A DNA stretch of 64,000 bases from JAJFFW01 sp038534195 (lineage in GTDB: Bacteria > Pseudomonadota > Alphaproteobacteria > Caulobacterales > Parvularculaceae): contig JBCAXE010000010.1 in NCBI GenBank assembly GCA_038534195.1, positions 24,510 through 88,509 on the forward strand. Reading direction: 5' to 3'. The notes below the pieces were generated by a model. It searched no databases and was not told the DNA's origin. It saw only the letters and a list, made by a program, of their open reading frames with translations. The translations under genes and the position numbers were made by a program. Positions within the stretch are counted from its first letter, which is position 1, and every line of letters begins with the position of its first letter. Below are positions 42,125 through 50,957 of the stretch, in pieces.

Positions 42125-42835
42125 TTAGCCGGGACAGTATGCTCCCGCATGAATTTGCATGGATTTCGGGTCCTGTAGGATCAGCGCGCAGCCATTGCCC
42201 GCAGCGGGCGGGGCGACTTCGAACCGGCCATCAGCATCTGGCGTCAGGGTGCGAAAGGCCCGCACAATATGGGCTTCGCGCAAGGTTTTGCCGTGGTTCT
42301 CGCCCCGCTCCACATTCGTCTGACCCTTCTTTTGAAAGGTGACGAATAAAGCGGTGAGGGGCGTCGCGTCGCCATTCCCGGCTTCGCTACGGGCAAATAC
42401 GATGCTGTCGCCTTTGTTTTCAGCCGTAAGGCGTTCAACGCCCTTGGACATTTTTACGTGGCCGTCAATTTCCGCGCGGCGCGAGCCAACCATCTCGTGG
42501 CGGCCGTTAATAACAGTCTGCGGCGTATAACCGGCGGTCCGTCCACGGAGCGCTACATTATATTGGCGTTGGCGTTTGGTGTGGTCGGGCGAGGAAAATG
42601 GGTCCTTCCACTTACCAGCGCGCCCATAAACAAGGTCATCCCAATAGTCCACGTGCCATTCAAGCGCGATGATGTTTTCATTCTTTGCGAGCTCCACAAG
42701 ATAAGCCTCCGCCGGCGGACAGGACGAGCAGCTTTGCGAGGTGAACAGCTCGACCACAACAGGCGCTTCTTCAGGCTCCGGCTCCGGGACAGCGCTGATG
42801 ATCGACAAAAGGAAAAGGGGGGCGAAAATGGTCAT
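42125..42835 (-). CDS. DUF1223 thioredoxin-fold exported protein
   Basis: A 236-residue DUF1223 protein. After a short signal peptide the domain starts with VVVELFTSQSCSSCPPAEAY, a thioredoxin-like CSSC motif, then the ALEWHVDYWDDL and GYTPQTVINGRHE motifs of the family. It is thus probably a periplasmic thiol protein, with role unknown. It converges on the MATE gene with a 4-bp gap. Confidence 0.88.
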   Translation of the reverse strand: MTIFAPLFLLSIISAVPEPEPEEAPVVVELFTSQSCSSCPPAEAYLVELAKNENIIALEWHVDYWDDLVYGRAGKWKDPFSSPDHTKRQRQYNVALRGRTAGYTPQTVINGRHEMVGSRRAEIDGHVKMSKGVERLTAENKGDSIVFARSEAGNGDATPLTALFVTFQKKGQTNVERGENHGKTLREAHIVRAFRTLTPDADGRFEVAPPAAGNGCALILQDPKSMQIHAGAYCPG

Positions 42836-42997
42836 GAGCGAAGCCGCCTTCTTGTTGCGCCATAGACATGAGGTGCGCGTCGCTCTGTTTCAAACAACAC
42901 CTGATCACAAGTCGGTGCGGTCTTTTATTCGGTGTCGGCGGTAGACGCGGCCCGTTCTGGATGATGAAGCAAAATCAGCGGCTTACCGGTTAATCCT

Positions 42998-43597
42998 CTA
43001 GCCAAGCGCCTTTTCAACCTGATGCAGGCGGTCCTTGCCGAAAAACATCTCGTCGCCCACAAAAAAGGTCGGCACGCCGAAGACGCCGCGCGCCACGGCG
43101 TCGTTGGTGTTGCCGATAAGAACGGTTTTGACCTCAGCCGATTTTGTCGCTTCCAGAATCCCGTCCGCATCAAGCCCGGCGTCAGATAGAACCGACCGGA
43201 TGACGGCCTCATCAGCCATGTTTTCGCCGTCCTCCCACATGGCTTTGAGAACAGCTTCCACATACGGTTCTTCAACACCTGATTGTTGGGCGGCGATCAG
43301 GCCTCGGATGATCGTCAATGAATTCACCGGAAAGTGCGGGTTCATCTTGAAGCCGCTGAGATCGTGCTCCTCGATGAAGCGGCGCATCTCGAGCATTTCG
43401 TAATCGAGTTTTCCCTTCACCCCGCTGAACGCAATCATCGGCGCCTGGTTGCCGGTGGATTTAAAGATGCCGCCGAGAAGACACGGGATGAGGTTGATTT
43501 TTGCGCCCGTGCGGTCAGCGATCATCGTTAGGGCCCGGTGCGCGAGATAGGCGTTGGGGCTTGCAAAATCGAAAATAAAATCAACAGTTTGTGTCAT
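42998..43597 (-). CDS. DsbA-fold 2-hydroxychromene-2-carboxylate isomerase-like protein
   Basis: A 199-residue DsbA-family protein of the HCCA isomerase/kappa GST type. It begins with VDFIFDFASPNAYLAHRAL, where the FxSPxxYL motif places the active serine, and ends with GVFGVPTFFVGDEMFFGKDR, a cis-proline VPT motif. Such enzymes use glutathione for isomerisation in aromatic or other breakdown. It lies 6 bp after the SDR gene, so the SDR, GDPD and this gene form one leftward run. Confidence 0.87.
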   Translation of the reverse strand: MTQTVDFIFDFASPNAYLAHRALTMIADRTGAKINLIPCLLGGIFKSTGNQAPMIAFSGVKGKLDYEMLEMRRFIEEHDLSGFKMNPHFPVNSLTIIRGLIAAQQSGVEEPYVEAVLKAMWEDGENMADEAVIRSVLSDAGLDADGILEATKSAEVKTVLIGNTNDAVARGVFGVPTFFVGDEMFFGKDRLHQVEKALG

Positions 43598-43603
43598 TTT
43601 TGA

Positions 43604-44341
43604 TCACCATTTTTCTGACCAGGGCCGCAGATCCAGCTCGTGGGTCCATGCGGCGCGTTTTTGTTTCCAAAGCCACACATAGTTGGCGGCGATTTCGTCC
43701 GGGGGCAGAATAGCGTCCCTCGAAATTTTTTCATCAATGTCCGGAATATTCTCCCGCGCGAAGGCGCCGTCGATAACGCCGTCGGCGATAATATGGGCCA
43801 CATGCACGCCCTTTGGGCCGAGCTCGCGCGCCATGGATTGGGCGAGGGCGCGCAGGGCGTGTTTGGCGCAGGAGAAAGCGGAAAAATGCGCGCTTCCACG
43901 CAAGCTCGCCGTGGCGCCGGTAAAGAGGATTGCGCCCGAGCCGCGCGGCGTCATCACCCGGGCCGCTTCGCGGCCGGTGAGAAAGCCAGCGAACGCCGCC
44001 ATTTCCCAGACCTTGCGGTAGACGCGGGCGGTGGTCTCGGTGATCGGAAACCAGACATTGGCGCCGATGTTAAAGACGACGACGTCAAGCGGTGCGATCT
44101 CACGTTCGATCTGATCGAAGAGGGCGATCATCTCTTCTTCCTCGCGCGCATCGACGCCGAAGGCGTGGGCCTTGCCGCCCGCTGCGCTGATATCGGCGGC
44201 GAGCGCTTCGAGTTTTTCGAGATGCCGCGCACGCCGCGTCATGCAGACCGTCAGCCCTTCCGCCGCGAACGCCTTGGCGATGGCGGCACCGAGCCCGTCG
44301 CCGGCCCCCACGACGAGGCAGGCTTTTTCGGACGCACTCAT
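43604..44341 (-). CDS. Short-chain dehydrogenase/reductase with Phe at the catalytic Tyr
   Basis: A 245-residue SDR. The nucleotide motif is GAGDGLGAAIAKAFA and the NxG motif appears as NIGAN. In the place of the canonical YxxxK it reads FSCAK (HFSAFSCAKHALRAL), so the catalytic tyrosine seems to be phenylalanine. Relatives with the segment LAQSMARELGPKGVHVAHII often share this, so it may be a family trait with altered chemistry. Start at 44341, overlapping the GDPD stop as ATGA. Confidence 0.85.
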   Translation of the reverse strand: MSASEKACLVVGAGDGLGAAIAKAFAAEGLTVCMTRRARHLEKLEALAADISAAGGKAHAFGVDAREEEEMIALFDQIEREIAPLDVVVFNIGANVWFPITETTARVYRKVWEMAAFAGFLTGREAARVMTPRGSGAILFTGATASLRGSAHFSAFSCAKHALRALAQSMARELGPKGVHVAHIIADGVIDGAFARENIPDIDEKISRDAILPPDEIAANYVWLWKQKRAAWTHELDLRPWSEKW

Positions 44342-45300
44342 GATTTTGCGATACCGCAAAGGCCCGCCCGGGGCCCCGAATTCCCCGCCTCGAGGGCGGT
44401 ATGGGCTTCGAGCGGCCGGTCGGTTGCGATGATATCGACGCCCTGGTCGGCGAGCGCGTCATAGCGCATCTCATCGCCGGTGCGGGCGATTTCGCGGTCG
44501 ATCGAATTGCGCCCGCCAAGGGTGCCGAAGATCACCTCCACATCCCGATCATTCAGGAGACTGAATAATCTCGGGCGCGGGTCCTCTATGCCGGTGAAGC
44601 CGATCAACCGGTCAGCCGGGACGCCCGCCGCGACGGCGCGATTAAGCTCGGACTGGGAATTCACCGATAGCGAGATCATGGCTTCAGGGTGGAGGCGGTG
44701 AAGCTTGCGGGCCGCCGCCATCGAGTAGGAGATATAGACGACGCGATTATCCGCGCCCTGACGTTTGACTTCATCGACAACATCTTCAAAGCGCGTCGAT
44801 TGCTTGAAATCGATCTGCATGATGGTGCGGGATTTGGCGAAGGCGAGCGCGTCGTCAAAGCGCGGCGGGTTGAAATCCGTGACGGCGCCGTCTTTGTCCT
44901 CGAGGCGTAAGTCTTTGATTTCAAGCCAATTTAAGCCGTCCACGTCACCGGAGCCGGTGGTCGTCCGGTCGAGCGTGTCGTCATGCATTAGATAGAGTAC
45001 GCCATCGGCCGACGTCGCCACATCGACTTCCACCATCGCCGGCGTCTGCTCCAGAACATACGCCATCGTCTCGATCGCGTTCTCCGGATAGCCCGGGTAG
45101 GCGCCGCCGCGATGGGCGGAGACCAGCGTGATGTCCTCTGCCTCCAGGCAGTCGAAAAAGACGTTTAGGTCGCGGGTTGGCGTAATCGACCAGCCGCTTT
45201 CATCGCTGGATGTTGATTGCAGTGGAGCCGGCGGCGGCGTTGCGTCGCCGCAAGCGCTTAACGCCAATGCGGCTGCTGAAATGAAAAAACTGGTGCGCAT
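44338..45300 (-). CDS. Glycerophosphodiester phosphodiesterase lipoprotein
   Basis: A 320-residue GDPD-type TIM barrel that hydrolyses glycerophosphodiesters to glycerol-3-phosphate and an alcohol. Catalytic motifs: SAHRGGAYPGYPENAIET with His and Glu, then VEVDVATSADGVLYLMHDDT with the metal ligands and second histidine. A signal peptide with lipobox SAC makes it a periplasm-facing lipoprotein. First gene of a leftward run with an SDR and a DsbA-like isomerase. Confidence 0.9.
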   Translation of the reverse strand: MRTSFFISAAALALSACGDATPPPAPLQSTSSDESGWSITPTRDLNVFFDCLEAEDITLVSAHRGGAYPGYPENAIETMAYVLEQTPAMVEVDVATSADGVLYLMHDDTLDRTTTGSGDVDGLNWLEIKDLRLEDKDGAVTDFNPPRFDDALAFAKSRTIMQIDFKQSTRFEDVVDEVKRQGADNRVVYISYSMAAARKLHRLHPEAMISLSVNSQSELNRAVAAGVPADRLIGFTGIEDPRPRLFSLLNDRDVEVIFGTLGGRNSIDREIARTGDEMRYDALADQGVDIIATDRPLEAHTALEAGNSGPRAGLCGIAKS

Positions 45301-45384
45301 CGCGGCCTCCCTCTGAGCCCATGATCATGGCCTAACGCCGTTAGCGAGGAAAGGGAGGCAGGCAGTCCTCGCGGGGAGCGATAT

Positions 45385-46356
45385 TCAGGGTTTCAGGATA
45401 ATTGGGCCGGTGCTCTCGCCGCTTTCAAGGAAGGCTTGCGCATCGGCGGCGTCTTTCAGGGCGAAAGTCTTGGGGGTCGGGGCTTTCAAAGCACCGCTTG
45501 CGAGCATGGAGAACAGATCTTCGGCCATAGCGGGGAGGCGGTCGGGCGTCGCATAATGAAAAAGCGTCGGCCGGGCGAGGGAGATCGAGCCGCGGCGCGT
45601 CAGATCGAGGGGCGCAATCGCCGGCGCGGGACCGGAGGCGTTGCCGTAGCTCACCATCATGCCGCGTAAGGCCAGCGCATCGAGCGAGGCTTCAAAAGTC
45701 GCCGCGCCGATGGAATCGTACGCCACATTGACGCCCTTGCCGTTGGTGAGATTGCGCACTTCGGCGGCGATATTATCGACTTCCTTGCGGTTGATGACAT
45801 TGGTCGCGCCATGGAACTTGGCGAGCCCGGTCTTCTCCGCCGAGCCGACAACGCCGATGACGCGCGCGCCAATATGGTTCGCCCACTGGCACAGAAGCGA
45901 GCCGACGCCTCCCGCAGCCGCATAGACCAGCGCCGTATCGCCTTTGGCGAGCGGATAGACCTGGCGCACCAGCATATGGACGGTCAAACCCTTTAAGAAT
46001 AGCGCTGCGGCGGTCTCTTCCTTTATGTCGGCCTGAATTTTTGCGGCCATCACCGCCGGCGCGCTTGTGAGGGCGGCGTAAGCGCCATGCGTCGAGATGT
46101 AGGCGACCCGGTCGCCGGGCGCGAAAGTCTCAACACCGTCGCCGACCGCCTCGACGACGCCGGCCCCCTCGCTTCCCGGTATGGCCGGCAAATCGACGGG
46201 GTAGAGCCCTTTGCGTTGATAGATATCGATGAAGTTGAGGCCGATCGCGGTGTTGCGGATCAGGATCTCGCCAGGCCCGGCCGTCGGGTCCGGTTCCTGG
46301 CGCAGGACCAGCACCTCCGGGCCCCCATGTTTTTCCATCACTATTGCTGCAGCCAT
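45385..46356 (-). CDS. NADPH:quinone oxidoreductase (zinc-free MDR)
   Basis: A 323-residue quinone reductase of the QorA type. It lacks zinc ligands and has the family blocks NFIDIYQRKGLYPVDLPAIP, then GSEGAGVVEAVG at the N-terminus and the nucleotide motif AAAGGVGSLLCQWA. It reduces quinones or enals with NADPH. The ATG at 46356 fits the family length. It diverges from the DUF6489 gene across about 120 bp. Confidence 0.92.
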   Translation of the reverse strand: MAAAIVMEKHGGPEVLVLRQEPDPTAGPGEILIRNTAIGLNFIDIYQRKGLYPVDLPAIPGSEGAGVVEAVGDGVETFAPGDRVAYISTHGAYAALTSAPAVMAAKIQADIKEETAAALFLKGLTVHMLVRQVYPLAKGDTALVYAAAGGVGSLLCQWANHIGARVIGVVGSAEKTGLAKFHGATNVINRKEVDNIAAEVRNLTNGKGVNVAYDSIGAATFEASLDALALRGMMVSYGNASGPAPAIAPLDLTRRGSISLARPTLFHYATPDRLPAMAEDLFSMLASGALKAPTPKTFALKDAADAQAFLESGESTGPIILKP

Positions 46357-46476
46357 CGGGACCCCTTTTCGCGCTCCGGTCGCACCCGCCGCGCCGATTT
46401 CGCCTTACCTTCCCCTTACTTTCATTGCCACAAACGAACCCGCGCGCCTATATCATGCGGCAAAAGGAGAGCCCTT

Positions 46477-46716
46477 ATGAAGATGACCATCGATATCGAT
46501 TGCACGCCCGAAGAGGCGCGCACCTTCTTCGGTATGCCCAATGTGGAGCCCATGAATCAGCTGATCGTGGCCGAAATGATGAAGCGTGCCAAAGACAATA
46601 TGGACACGCTCGCCGATCCTGAGCGGTTCGTGGCCCAGATGCTGACCATGGGCGGCAAGAGCATGGAAGGCTTTCAAGCGATGATGGCCGCCGCCATGGG
46701 CGGCAAAAAGGGATAG
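46477..46716 (+). CDS. DUF6489-type small protein
   Basis: A 79-residue protein beginning at an ATG with an AAAGGAGA ribosome-binding site. The start MKMTIDIDCTPEEARTFFGM and a methionine-rich C-terminal half (QAMMAAAMGGKKG) match a small alphaproteobacterial family of unknown role, sometimes seen with phasin-like proteins. The much longer upstream frame is antisense to the quinone reductase gene and is rejected. mnmE follows 47 bp later. Confidence 0.75.
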   Translation: MKMTIDIDCTPEEARTFFGMPNVEPMNQLIVAEMMKRAKDNMDTLADPERFVAQMLTMGGKSMEGFQAMMAAAMGGKKG

Positions 46717-46763
46717 GCTACAAATCAGGGACCAGGATTTCTCATCCGAGCCCCATCCGCAAA

Positions 46764-48131
46764 ATGTCTGACACCGATACGATTTTCGCAAAGGCCTCCG
46801 GCGCCGGCCGGGCGGGGGTCGCTGTGTTCCGGCTATCCGGACCGGCGGCGCTCGCGATTGCGCGCGCGCTGATCGGTTCGCTCCCGCCGCCGCGCGATGC
46901 AAAATTGGTAAAAGTCACTTGTCCTGATACGGAACAATTGATCGACGAGGGCCTGGTCATACTGTTCAAGGGCCCGGCGAGCTTCACCGGCGAAGACGTG
47001 GTCGAATTCCACCTCCACGGATCGTCGGCGGTGGAGGCGGCGCTCTTTCACGCGCTGTTAACGCTGAAAGCGCGGCCCGCCGAGGCCGGGGAATTCACGC
47101 GGCGCGCTCTTATCAACGGCAAACTCGATCTTGCGCAGGTGGAAGCGCTCGCCGATCTTATCGATGCCGAAACGACCGCCCAGCGCAAACAGGCATTGGG
47201 TCAGCTGGATGGGCGGCTTTCGGCGGTGGCGGAGGGCTGGCGAGCGCGCCTTCTGGCGATTTCCGCGCCCCTGGAGGCCGATGTGGACTTTCCCGATGAG
47301 GGCGGTGTGCCGGCGGCGGTGGCGGCGCGGGCGGTTCCCGCAATCGAGCAATTAGAAAATGAGCTGGCCGCCTATCGCTCCGATTCTGCGGCCGCGCGGG
47401 CCATACGCGACGGCGTAAGGGTCGCCATTTTGGGACGGCCGAACGCAGGCAAGTCTTCGCTCCTTAACCAGTTAGCGGGCAGCGACATGGCGATCGTCTC
47501 CGCGACACCAGGCACGACCCGCGATGTGATAGAGGTCAAACTCGATCTTGGCGGCGTCCCTGTCATCGTCGCCGACACCGCCGGGCTGCGTGATCAGACT
47601 ACGGATGATATTGAGCGCGAGGGGATGCGCCGTGCGATGGCGCGCGCCGAAGAAGCCGATATACGGATTATGGTTATTGATCCGTTAACGGAGGAAAATT
47701 CCGGAGAACCGATTGAGGCCGGCGCAATGCGCGAAGGCGACTTTCTTGTGGTCAATAAACTGGATTTGCGCGGGGAAAGCGAGGCCGCGGTAGGGTTGAA
47801 AAAATATAATAATATCAAAGATGTAAGCAGGGTATCCTTGTCTGCGAAAACTGGCGAGGGGCTCCCGGAGTTTGTCGGTCGATTGACTGAAGCGGTGGGC
47901 CAGAGGACGAGCCTGGCGGGCGACGCCGCCCTGACGCGGGCGCGCCATGTCCGCGCCGTGGACGACGCCGTCATGCATCTCGCTCAGGCCAAGACCCATG
48001 TGACGGCGACGCCGGAACTGGCGGCGGAAGATGTGCGTATGGCCGCGCGGGCGCTGGGCGGCATTACCGGCGCGGTCGATGTGGAAGACATCCTCGGCGA
48101 AATTTTCTCAAGCTTTTGTATTGGAAAGTAA
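46764..48131 (+). CDS. mnmE: tRNA modification GTPase MnmE
   Basis: With MnmG it makes the cmnm5 group at wobble uridine 34 of tRNAs. At 455 residues it has an N-terminal tetrahydrofolate-binding domain (DTIFAKASGAGRAGVAVFRL), a helical domain, an inserted G domain (GRPNAGKSSLL around residue 225, DTAGLRD, NKLD) and the invariant C-terminal CIGK. It is upstream of mnmG, with two parS sites in between. Confidence 0.97.
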   Translation: MSDTDTIFAKASGAGRAGVAVFRLSGPAALAIARALIGSLPPPRDAKLVKVTCPDTEQLIDEGLVILFKGPASFTGEDVVEFHLHGSSAVEAALFHALLTLKARPAEAGEFTRRALINGKLDLAQVEALADLIDAETTAQRKQALGQLDGRLSAVAEGWRARLLAISAPLEADVDFPDEGGVPAAVAARAVPAIEQLENELAAYRSDSAAARAIRDGVRVAILGRPNAGKSSLLNQLAGSDMAIVSATPGTTRDVIEVKLDLGGVPVIVADTAGLRDQTTDDIEREGMRRAMARAEEADIRIMVIDPLTEENSGEPIEAGAMREGDFLVVNKLDLRGESEAAVGLKKYNNIKDVSRVSLSAKTGEGLPEFVGRLTEAVGQRTSLAGDAALTRARHVRAVDDAVMHLAQAKTHVTATPELAAEDVRMAARALGGITGAVDVEDILGEIFSSFCIGK

Positions 48132-48140
48132 TCGCGCCGA

Positions 48141-48156
48141 TGTTTCACGTGAAACG
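48141..48156. promoter_or_regulatory. parS site 1
   Basis: TGTTTCACGTGAAACG matches the bacterial parS consensus at 15 of 16 positions. It lies 10 bp past the mnmE stop, in the gap before mnmG. Confidence 0.92.
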
Positions 48157-48301
48157 GGGTGGGGTCTATGTTTCGGAAACGACGACACTAGCGGAATCGG
48201 TGCGGTCTCCATATCCAGCCACTTTCCGCGAGAAACTGGACAATTTGTGGGAAACTTATCTTCCCCCCATTTTCTTTCCGTATAATGGACGGGGTGGGCG
48301 G

Positions 48302-48317
48302 TGTTTCACGTGGAACA
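48302..48317. promoter_or_regulatory. parS site 2
   Basis: TGTTTCACGTGGAACA matches the parS consensus at 15 of 16 positions. It is intergenic, 57 bp before mnmG, close to a TATAAT-like element at 48281. Confidence 0.92.
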
Positions 48318-48373
48318 TTCGCGCCCGGCGCCCTATATGAGCGCTCCCCGGCGTATCTGGGTAAGAGGAAGCG

Positions 48374-50287
48374 ATGCAGGACTACGATGTCATTGTAATT
48401 GGGGGAGGCCATGCGGGCTGCGAAGCGGCGGCGGCCGCCGCGCGCATGGGCGCGCGCACGCTTCTGACGACCCATCGCAAGGACACGATCGGCGAGATGT
48501 CCTGCAATCCGGCGATTGGCGGTCTCGGCAAAGGCCACCTCGTACGGGAGATCGATGCGCTCGACGGGCTCATGGGACGCGTGATCGATCAGGCGGGCAT
48601 TCAGTTCCGGATGCTGAACCGATCCAAAGGACCGGCGGTGCGCGGCCCCCGTGCGCAGGCCGACCGCGCGCTCTATCGCAACCATATGCAGGCGGCGATC
48701 GCCGCTACGGAAAATCTCGACGTTGTTGAGATGGCGGTGGAAGATGTGCTCACCGAAAATGTTTCACGTGGAACATCCGTGGTCGGCGTCGTGGGCGCTG
48801 ACGGCACGGAGATTCGGGCGCGCGCGGTGGTGCTCACCACGGGCACGTTTCTGAAAGGCGTCATCCATATCGGCGACCGGCGTATTCCGGCGGGCAGGGC
48901 GCGCGGGGCCGACGGCGTCGAGGCGCCGGCGGTTGGCCTGTCTGACCGGCTCTATGGCGCAGGGTTTCGGATGGACCGGCTGAAAACCGGCACGCCCGCG
49001 CGCCTCGATGGCCGGACGATTGATTGGGCCGCGCTTGAAATGCAGCCTGCAGATGAGCGGCCCGTTCCATTCTCTTTCATGAATGCTGAAATCACAGTCC
49101 CGCAAATCGCCTGCGGCGTGACCCATACTTCACGTGAAACGCATCGGATCATCGAAGAAAACCTGCAATATTCTGCGGTCTATGGCGGCGCAATTTCCGG
49201 GCGCGGACCGCGCTATTGTCCGTCCATCGAAGACAAGATTGTCAGGTTCAAAGAAAAAGAGAGCCACCAGATCTTCCTGGAGCCTGAAGGTCTGACCGCG
49301 CCAGAGGACGGAACGCCGCCCTGTCACACGGTCTATCCGAACGGCATTTCCACGTCGCTGCCGGAGACGGTTCAGGATGCGTTTTTGAAAACAATCCCCG
49401 GCCTGGAGACTGCGCGGGTTATCCGTCACGGATACGCCATCGAGTATGATTATGTGGACCCGCGCGAATTGGCGCCGACGTTGGAGACCAAGCGGCTGCC
49501 GGGTCTCTTCCTCGCCGGGCAGATCAACGGCACCACCGGATATGAAGAAGCCGGGGCGCAGGGCCTTATCGCAGGGGCCAACGCGGCGGCGAAAGTGGCT
49601 GGCTCGGAGCCGATCCTGATCGACCGGTCGGAAGGTTATATTGGCGTGATGATCGACGATCTCGTTACGCGCGGCGTCACCGAGCCCTATCGCATGTTCA
49701 CCTCGCGCGCTGAGTATCGTCTGACGCTGCGCGCCGATAATGCCGACCAGCGCCTGACGCCGCGGGGCGAAAGCATCGGGCTTGTGGGCGCTGAGCGGGC
49801 GAGCGCGTTTCACGTGAAACATCGCGCGCTGGAAGAGTTAAGGGCGTGGGCGCGCCAGACGACGCTCACCCCCAACGAGGCGGCGAAATACGACATCGCC
49901 ATCAATCAGGATGGCCGCCGCCGCTCGGTCATTGATCTGCTGTCCCTGCCGAGCGTCGGGCTCGGTGATCTTGCGCGCATCTGGCCGCAGCTCGGCGACC
50001 TTGCGCCCGACATTGGCGAGCAGCTTGAGATCGAAGGGCTCTACGCCGGTTATCTTGATCGTCAGGAGGCGGATATTCTTGCTTTCAAGAAAGACGAGAG
50101 CCTGAAGCTTTCCGTCGACTTACCCTACGAGTCGATTAACGGGCTTTCAAACGAAGTCCGCCAGAAGCTGATAGAGGCGCGCCCGGTGACCCTCGGTCAG
50201 GCCGGCCGGATCGAAGGGGTGACGCCGGCGGCGCTTGCGGTGTTGCTTGCCTGGGTCAAAAAGCACGGACAGGCGGCGGCCCGGTAA
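48374..50287 (+). CDS. mnmG: tRNA uridine-5-carboxymethylaminomethyl modification enzyme MnmG
   Basis: FAD/NADH-dependent partner of MnmE in wobble-uridine modification. At 637 residues it has the FAD motif GGGHAGCEAAAAAARMG, SCNPAIGG with its cysteine, and the GCTH-like conserved block CGVTHTSRETH. Three parS sites lie inside its coding sequence. It overlaps rsmG by one base (TAATG). Confidence 0.97.
   Translation: MQDYDVIVIGGGHAGCEAAAAAARMGARTLLTTHRKDTIGEMSCNPAIGGLGKGHLVREIDALDGLMGRVIDQAGIQFRMLNRSKGPAVRGPRAQADRALYRNHMQAAIAATENLDVVEMAVEDVLTENVSRGTSVVGVVGADGTEIRARAVVLTTGTFLKGVIHIGDRRIPAGRARGADGVEAPAVGLSDRLYGAGFRMDRLKTGTPARLDGRTIDWAALEMQPADERPVPFSFMNAEITVPQIACGVTHTSRETHRIIEENLQYSAVYGGAISGRGPRYCPSIEDKIVRFKEKESHQIFLEPEGLTAPEDGTPPCHTVYPNGISTSLPETVQDAFLKTIPGLETARVIRHGYAIEYDYVDPRELAPTLETKRLPGLFLAGQINGTTGYEEAGAQGLIAGANAAAKVAGSEPILIDRSEGYIGVMIDDLVTRGVTEPYRMFTSRAEYRLTLRADNADQRLTPRGESIGLVGAERASAFHVKHRALEELRAWARQTTLTPNEAAKYDIAINQDGRRRSVIDLLSLPSVGLGDLARIWPQLGDLAPDIGEQLEIEGLYAGYLDRQEADILAFKKDESLKLSVDLPYESINGLSNEVRQKLIEARPVTLGQAGRIEGVTPAALAVLLAWVKKHGQAAAR
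48760..48775. promoter_or_regulatory. parS site 3 (inside mnmG)
   Basis: TGTTTCACGTGGAACA, 15 of 16 consensus positions. It is encoded in frame as part of ENVSRGTS in MnmG. Confidence 0.9.
49126..49141. promoter_or_regulatory. parS site 4, degenerate (inside mnmG)
   Basis: TACTTCACGTGAAACG keeps the TTCACGTGAAAC core but differs from the consensus at three outer positions; probably weaker. Confidence 0.65.
49806..49821. promoter_or_regulatory. parS site 5 (inside mnmG)
   Basis: CGTTTCACGTGAAACA matches at 15 of 16 positions. It encodes FHVKH in MnmG. Confidence 0.9.
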
Positions 50288-50943
50288 TGTCGGAAAAAAT
50301 GACGCCGGAAGATTTCGCGGCCCGCGCAAATGTTTCACGTGAAACGCTGGAAAGGCTTCAGGCCTTTGATGCGTTGTTGCTGGAAACAGCGGCGCACACG
50401 AACCTAATCGCGCGTTCGACCATCGATGATCGATGGTTGCGGCACTACCTCGATTCTGCGCAGCTTTTTCCGTTGCTGCCGGCCGGCGCCAGGACGCTTG
50501 TCGATCTCGGCAGCGGCGCCGGTTTTCCCGGCTTGGTGCTCGCGGCGCTCGGTGCTGACGAAAAGGCGGGGCACGGACTATCTGTGACGCTGGTGGAATC
50601 GACCGGTAAGAAGGCCTCGTTCCTGGAAGCGGCGTCGTCGGCCATGGGGCTCTCCAATGTGACGGTCTTACCGCAGCGGATTGAGGCCGTGTCGGTAGCG
50701 CCGCCTGATGCCATCACGGCGCGGGCCTTAAGCGTTACCCGCAAGCTTTGCGCCTACGTCCATGGAATTGCAGGAAGAAATACGACGCTCCTGTTTCCAA
50801 AAGGGGCGAAGGCCGAGGAAGAATTGACCGCGGCCCTCAAATCATGGCGAATGGACGTGTCGCGCCATCCAAGCCTGACCGATGAGAACGCGACCATATT
50901 TGAGATCAAAAACCTGGTTCCACGCGGACCCGCCCCACGCTGA
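50287..50943 (+). CDS. rsmG: 16S rRNA (guanine-527-N7) methyltransferase RsmG
   Basis: Methylates G527 of 16S rRNA with SAM. At 218 residues it has the SAM-binding VDLGSGAGFPGLVLA, and the N-terminal RLQAFDALLLETAAHTNLIA, where relatives have W-N-xxxNLT. A parS site lies in codons 16-21 (NVSRET). It is coupled to mnmG by TAATG and lies 14 bp before parA. Confidence 0.95.
   Translation: MSEKMTPEDFAARANVSRETLERLQAFDALLLETAAHTNLIARSTIDDRWLRHYLDSAQLFPLLPAGARTLVDLGSGAGFPGLVLAALGADEKAGHGLSVTLVESTGKKASFLEAASSAMGLSNVTVLPQRIEAVSVAPPDAITARALSVTRKLCAYVHGIAGRNTTLLFPKGAKAEEELTAALKSWRMDVSRHPSLTDENATIFEIKNLVPRGPAPR
50331..50346. promoter_or_regulatory. parS site 6 (inside rsmG)
   Basis: TGTTTCACGTGAAACG, 15 of 16 consensus positions, about 610 bp before parA. 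Confidence 0.92.
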
Positions 50944-50957
50944 TTGGATTTGTTGCT

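Noticed and set aside
48281..48286. TATAAT as the -10 of an mnmG promoter
   Set aside because: No acceptable -35 at 16-18 bp upstream, so a sigma-70 promoter cannot be supported.
50915..50931. A parS-like sequence GGTTCCACGCGGACC near the end of rsmG
   Set aside because: The core differs from TTTCACGTGAAA at several central positions; too degenerate to call.
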